Shown: positions 57,941 through 64,000 of the stretch, one piece after another
Layout: every line of letters starts with the position of its first letter
Numbering within the stretch: the stretch's first letter is position 1
Source: Blasia pusilla
Lineage: Eukaryota > Marchantiophyta > Marchantiopsida > Blasiales
NCBI GenBank assembly: GCA_050084515.1
Contig: CM114273.1
Span: 13,206,001-13,270,000, forward strand
DNA: 64,000 nucleotides
Reading direction: 5' to 3'
Program-made: the position numbers and the translations under genes
Notes under the pieces: generated by a model
Databases searched by the model: none
The model's input: the letters and a program-made list of their open reading frames with translations, nothing else
Told to the model about the DNA's origin: nothing

Positions 57941-59900
57941 TTGTCAAGCCCTTCGGCCCTTCACTCTCCTTCCTTTGTTTTGTCGGACAAAACAAAGCGC
58001 TCCTTGGGGTCCGAAGGAGACTTTCAATGATAAAGCAATTTGTAGAACACTTTGTAGATCGGGGTTATGTGAGAGCTCACATCGGCGATCATCCAAGCCT
58101 ACGGTAGGAGGCCCCGGATTGTCAGAGAAAAAAAGAAAAAAAACTGCATATTTTGCCGGTCGGACGATCGACAATCTAGTTAGTGACTGGCGGGTGGAAA
58201 ATAATGCAAAGGAAATCTTGAATCACATGCAAAAGGCCCAGACCCTTTGGTCGAGTGTCTCGCTTTGGTCGACCCTCTCCCTTTGGTACCCATGGGAGGC
58301 GACTCTTAGAAGGGTTCCCATGTGACCGAAGTCGCAAGGACCTGACCCCAAGGTCGTGGATCCGCATGACCCCACCAACCCTAAGTGTTTATCCCCATGG
58401 AAGCAGATTTGGGTCGCGGGGTCCTAGATCTTGGGGATCTGCGATCCAAATTTCACGGACCAATGATGGGTCTTGGGTCCATCTACGCGGCAAAAAACAC
58501 GGAGTGGAAAGTCTAAGGACAATCCTTGGAGTTTTTACGTGCTACAACCCATATCGGTTTTTCACGGAACGGGTTATACCCGATTAATTTTCCCGGATTT
58601 GGAATTGGAATGCGAGTGGTGCCACTCTCAATATGGAACTAGGCATTCCCTAAACCCTATTTCGGTTACGAAAATGGGAGACCACAGGCTGACAATATGT
58701 GACCGCGGGCTGAAATTGCTAATCGGACCCACGTAGGACGTGGGACTAGGAATCGAAGGACGTTTCCATGGGGACTTGCCCTAAGGACTTGATCCCATGC
58801 GTGCTAGGTCATGGCGACCCTAGAAGATCACCAATTTTTTGTGCTTTTGGGTAGAGAATTGGCCCAACGTCCAGGCCACCTTGATTTAAAGGAGGACTGT
58901 AGTTAGTCGAGTCCGGTTCTTTTTGATCCATAGGCCATAGGTAAATCATTTCGGGCGAAATAGGTAGTCGCGACCTCCACGACTATCCATGGGATCAATC
59001 CCTAAAGGCTCAATCCCATAGACACTCCCACAATTCGTGAATACCTTCATTTATGCATCCAAACTAGTTTTCGGTCGGATAATGTGACAAAAATGTATCG
59101 ATGCTTAATATCTACTTCCTACTAGTGGGCAACACTAGTAAGAAGTAGCGAGTGAGTGCAACGATCAATCATGTTTGCACAAAATCTTTTTCTTGATGTC
59201 CTCATAAGGGAAAACATTTTCTTGTCGCTTGGTTGTCATATGTCAAATAGAAAGGTATTCGCACATAAAAAAGACATACTCCAATAATAATATTTATAAT
59301 AATTTAAAAGAGCTTTGCTCGATAATATTTATAATCATTAGAGATTAAAAGGGATTCGCCGTTAGAACACAGGGGGAACAAGTATATCCCACCTTGTCAC
59401 CGACCGGCGAGCCGACAGGAGCCGGCCGCATGGGACCGGGTCCTTAGGGAGGGAATAAGCGGAAAACCGAAGAAAGAAAATGGAAACTCGTCCGTTACCG
59501 GTACGGTCGCTCCCAGGGTCGACTGCGTGGCGAGCCGACAGGGTCCGGCCGCCGGCGGGTTCCTAACCATGGGACCCGGTCCTTTCCGATCCGCTTTGTT
59601 GGAAGCCGAGAGGCCGAGATGTGGAATGGAAGAAGGAACCAACCGGTTCAGGAAGTTCGGCCGAAGGACGACGGAGCGGAATGGAGGAGAGGTCGGAAGG
59701 ACGTTCGTTGAGGGCGCGCGGTCATGAGCACCGCAGCAGTCAATGGAGGGAGGGGAGCACTTGCGAGAAAAAACGAGCGAGCGAGCGAGCGAGCGCTTCA
59801 CGTTCTCGAAATTCATGTGAATTGGATCGCCAGACGGTAACGCGACGGTCCCTGGGATCTCGTCTGCGCTTCTCCTGAGGGAGGGAGGCGGCAATCGCTC
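57941..59900. other. No recognised gene
   Basis: The first kilobase matches nothing I know. From about 59.4 kb the DNA is GC-rich. A GGCGAGCCGACAGG-type word followed by CCGGCCGC occurs twice (about 59404 and 59530), and a GAGC repeat lies at about 59773-59792. ORFs here are probably by-products of composition. Confidence 0.4.
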
Positions 59901-62900
59901 GCTCTTTTAAGAGTGTTTCATTTTTCTTCCTCTCTTGCTGTCGTTCGTCTCTTCCGTTCTCACCGTCATCTGTCCGCGTCCTTTCCTGCCAAGCGCAGTG
60001 CCTCGCTCAATTTGACTTCGCTGTACTCTGCTGCACTGCACCGCGCGGTCGACTCGGTGTCCTCTCTCCGAAAAACCCCGTCGTTCTTGCACCAAAGCCA
60101 GTTCTGTCACCCTAGGGCTAACTGGTGCTGAGGGCCGGTGCATCCGAGGTCTGGAGTACACCGTCAAGGGAAAATTTCAATGAGCATGACTGATCTGTTC
60201 TATCGGCGTGGCTGGCATGGGAGATTCCATGGCCTGTGGGACCCCGTGGACTGGGAGCTAATTCATTCATTCGTCCGGTGATATTCCACAGCACTTTAGG
60301 GGCCATTTCTGAAGCTGTGCTGCACCTGTGTGGTTCAAGGTTTACCTCCTCTAGCCTTGTGGATCCTCGTGTACTGGAAGTATATGCATTCCTTCGATGT
60401 CCGTGTTTGTCCCACTGTCCGGGAAGTGGAGTTTGTACGATTTGATGTCGTCCGCATGCCGCTTGGATTTGAGGAACATTTCTTCAGTTGACTTTCAACG
60501 TATCTGGTTGTCGATTTTGTTGTGTCGGGAGACGAGAATGGATTCGTCCGTGGGGTGACTATGCTTGACCTCGCCAGTTTCGATGGACTGAGTGAGAGTG
60601 CTTGGTGAAGAAGGGAAGGAGGAAAAGGAACAGAAAGCAATCTGTATTTAGAGGGCAGGTGCTTGGCAGTGGTGCTAATACATACATCTGATAGTGCCCT
60701 CCAGCGGGTAGCACCAGCAGCATTGGACGGGCTTGCTGGCATGCTTGAACTCTCATGAACAAGTCCGAATCTGAATCCATGTGATCTGGTTGAGAGGCTA
60801 AGAGAATTCTGGTTCCACGATGGCTAGGCAATAGCCTGCCGTAAAGATTGTTCAACGTCCAGACGACGCGATTTAGATTGAACTCTAAAATCTGGGAACC
60901 TGGCCAAACCTCCCTAGCAAATAGACAATGTGGGAATCAGATGGATCTGTGGGTAGAAATCCGTGATTCGATCAACACTGGGAGCAGGGCAAGCGAAGCA
61001 ATTCGGAGGTACAGAGGAAGAATGAAGAGAAAGTTGAAACGAGCTGCCGGTTCCGACCCAGGTGGAACAGGGAAACCTGGTTGAACAGTGGTCGCCACTG
61101 ATAGACCTCCAGCCTTGGGAGGATTGTACGAAAACAGAGAGGACAAGTGTGGAACAATGCAGCCGTGCAGCTTCTTAAGAGAAACTTCGTCATCTTCGCC
61201 TGTTACATATCTTCACCAGAGATCCTTCATGTGGGGTCAAAGACTGCCCCAGATCCTACTTCACTCCCATGCACCCTCGCCCACCTTCACCCGATTTTCA
61301 CAGCTCCGAAAACAGCTCAACAAGCACTTACTTGAGGCTGAGGCAATATGTTAGGTCTCTTATCGAGAATGGGCAGAAATTACTCCTAGGTACGATATTC
61401 AGTTCTAAACACCATGCTTTGCAACAGATGGGTCGAAAGAGCACACTTTGCCCTGAAACAGATATTTAAATAATCGGATTTGTCACAGCACATCCCAGTC
61501 TGTACAAGCCAGAGAGGTCGGTCTCATTATAACGAAAGCGGAAGACATCCAGGGCCAGGATACACAATGGTTTTAGAGAGGATGGATTCTGCATGTACAC
61601 GAAAGCCCCTCTCACTCTGCACTAGATTAATGTCCCTGTCTGGGAGCCTCCCCAGACGTGAAACGTGAAGTTGAAATGAATTTCTCTCGAAAAATAATTG
61701 CACCCACCACGAAGGTCTCATCTGTTTTAAGATTTCGTGCAAAGGTTTGCACTGCCTCCAGGATTACAACGGAAGGGAGAGCTAATTAGCGCCATGGTCG
61801 TGGACAAGACATAACTTCGTAATTTAATCATCTACTTGTCAGTCTTCACAGAGAAGTTATGTTACATTCCAAGTATCACAGTTTTCGCCAATCGACAACA
61901 ATCTGAGATAGCCTTGAAAATGTGCGCGTTACAGGGTCGGAAGGCACTAAGGATGGGTGCAATACCACATGGAAGGAATTTGTAATTGATAAACAAGTAA
62001 ACTCTCTCTAAAAGCACCTGATCATGAAAGGGAACTTCAGGTGTCGAGGCCACGGAATGTCTTGCAATATTTAAGAGACGCAAATAAAGGATCTGTCTAT
62101 ATCTTCAAACCCTGATTGTTCCCAACCTTACAAATTTCCGAGACACTCCATTCAGAAGACGGTAACTTGCTGCAGTTGTAAATCTGTGGAGCAGTTGTTG
62201 GCAGAAGAAAACGCTTAGTACATGAGACTAGAGAATATTAACTGGAGAATATTAACTGCACAAAATGCAGGTCTTTGAGTTCTGCTTACTTTGGAAGCAG
62301 GAAGTATCGATATGAGTTGGCTCTGCTGCGGGAATGCTGGCAGGGAAGAAAAGGTATGAATTTGAGTTCATATTGTACTCAGTCCACATCATACGTAAGA
62401 CATAAATTATTTCGGAAGGATGTATTTACATGCAGAAGTTTTGCTCGACCACCCAACGCCTCCGCTCTTAAAGGAATAGTAAGGTTCAGTTCAGATGTCC
62501 ACTAGTGAACAATATTGCCTGGTTACAATACAGCCCTCATAAACCTCATAAACCTCATATTCCTACCTAAAATGGACAGGCTGTGGCTTCATCTCTCATG
62601 TCTCCCCAGAACAAAAATCTTGCAGGAGTCGCTGGCATAAACCAGCCACAAGGTTTTATGGGTACTAATGTGTTCCAAGTTTGTGGTTTGTTCAGAAGAG
62701 TCCAGCTGTTTCCCCGAAGTGAGGTCTGGACAGGGTTTAATCAGAAAGGATGATATCAGCAAGACACCCACATGTCAGGAGATAGCACAGAAAAAAACTC
62801 ACACGGATTGATAAGAGATTGAAGTTCAGACTCCTCTACTGATGACTCTAATCCTGGTAGTGGAAATCCTTGAACTTTTAAGGTGCCAATCAGCTGTACA

Positions 62901-64000
62901 GTGGCTACTGTCAGGATGCTGCCATGCTCATAGAAAGAAGTGGATTGCGTGGGAATTCATTCCGTATGTCACTTGCTGCTAAGAGCGTACAAATTATTAC
63001 GGGTCCGAGAACAGCTTGAGAGATCCACTAGCCCGTCCAATCTAGAGGTTGCAAATGATTTTGATCCAGATTGGTACTCCAGGAATACTCCAAGGAAAGG
63101 TGTATCGTTTGACTTAAGATACTCAGAAGTGTTCAATATCTGGCGTATTGTTGCGGATTCTCAAAATTTTCGGCTGTGCTGGCTAGTATTTTGAGGCGTT
63201 GGAATGTGAGATCATATTGAAAGTTCATTTGAGGTATTATGGATTGGCTCTGAAGTCAACAAGATAAGATGCTTTGCTTTCATTCATTATACAACATTTT
63301 CAGGCAGAATCAAGGAGAGCATTTCCTATGCCAATCTGGGGAGGATGAACGCAGTTTCAGTCTCGAGTGGTCAACTCCTAAAGTTTGGGTATACACTGGC
63401 TTTGGATGATTAGGGACAAGCAAAATTGTACCTACTGGATTCAAGACATCAATAATGCGGCTTGATGGGCCTATCAATACAGTTATCCTCTTAGCCGGAC
63501 TCCATGCCGTCATGCCTGCTTCCCAACACCATATTAACCACATTATGGTCTTTATCATGGAGCAGAAGTCAGCAGCATCTTGGATCGCAGTATCTGTGGT
63601 TAGGTGCTCTTACTTTTCTGGGAAGAAAAAGTTTATTTGCATCTTGAGAAGAGATCCTGAACGATATGTGTCCAAATTGTTCATTCTACGACTGGATGCT
63701 GTGAGCCTGCTTACATGACAGGTAGATGTATACCATTTGTCTACATTTTGAAGAATTCGAGTCGATCTTAAAACTGCTTGCTCCTCTTTAGTGGTATCCG
63801 ATACTATCGCGTTTTGAACTGCCCTAGCTAGCACTGGACGACGCGACTGTCCGCACTATCTCTCTCTTGCCTTGCACTGATAAAACCTCTACGCAGAGTA
63901 TACTACACCAGCATCTGCACGCGCGTAACCAAAATCGAATTTGAATCCCCCAGTGAAGAAAGTCTAGTTGCTATCAGTGGTTGACTTGGGCAATTGGGCT
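59901..64000. other. No recognised gene; possible transcribed region
   Basis: The GC-rich block at 59.4-60.1 kb resembles the leader of the syntaxin gene, so a transcription start may lie there, running rightwards. No downstream ORF (for example 61088-61354 or 62940-63194) matches a protein I know. A noncoding RNA or a gene whose coding exons lie past the window is possible. Confidence 0.35.

Noticed and set aside
59397-59894. 165-codon minus-strand ORF
   Set aside because: Pro/Arg/Ser-rich translation of GC-rich DNA containing short duplications; no domain recognised.

Overview
This is eukaryotic nuclear DNA from a plant. The host genes have spliced plant-type products: two Nudix hydrolases of plant subfamilies, one with a plausible chloroplast transit peptide, and a SYP13-like syntaxin. 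Most of the remaining sequence is decayed transposons. The mobile elements carry a DNMT3-type methyltransferase. From general knowledge DNMT3 is kept in bryophytes, lycophytes, ferns and gymnosperms and lost in flowering plants, so I lean towards a non-flowering land plant. The species cannot be fixed from this window.

Layout. 1-0.77 kb: end of a minus-strand Ty3/gypsy element, cut by a (GA)n microsatellite. 2.1-5.1 kb: six-exon NUDT26-like gene (+). 8.2-15.3 kb: minus-strand gypsy element (E2). 17.1-20.7 kb: minus-strand non-LTR retrotransposon with a C-terminal restriction-like endonuclease. 23.6-24.5 kb: single-exon syntaxin (+) behind a GC-rich upstream region. 28.3-29.7 kb: Helitron helicase remnant (-). 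31.3-41.0 kb: second gypsy element of the same family (E3, +) with partial LTRs. 41.6-45.0 kb: Helitron pieces in opposite orientations with a MITE inserted. 47.5-50.0 kb: two-exon NUDT1-like gene (+). 51-58 kb: MITEs, a PIF/Harbinger transposase remnant and the N-terminal part of a Helitron. 58-64 kb: no protein I can recognise.

The main discovery is the gypsy family. Its two long copies share the order Gag - protease region - C5 cytosine methyltransferase (DNMT3-like) - reverse transcriptase/RNase H - integrase - PHD finger. A DNA methylation writer sits inside pol. A probable histone-tail reader sits at the integrase C-terminus, where chromoviruses carry a chromodomain. Both copies are broken by stops and frameshifts, several of them of C-to-T type, and both have a changed integrase active-site residue. 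They are therefore fossils, but the two copies independently support the architecture.

The host genes look unrelated in function: plastid nucleotide hydrolysis, plasma-membrane fusion, and cytosolic nucleotide-pool sanitation. They are separated by transposon-rich DNA. I saw no operon-like or pathway clustering, no tRNA or rRNA and no CRISPR array.
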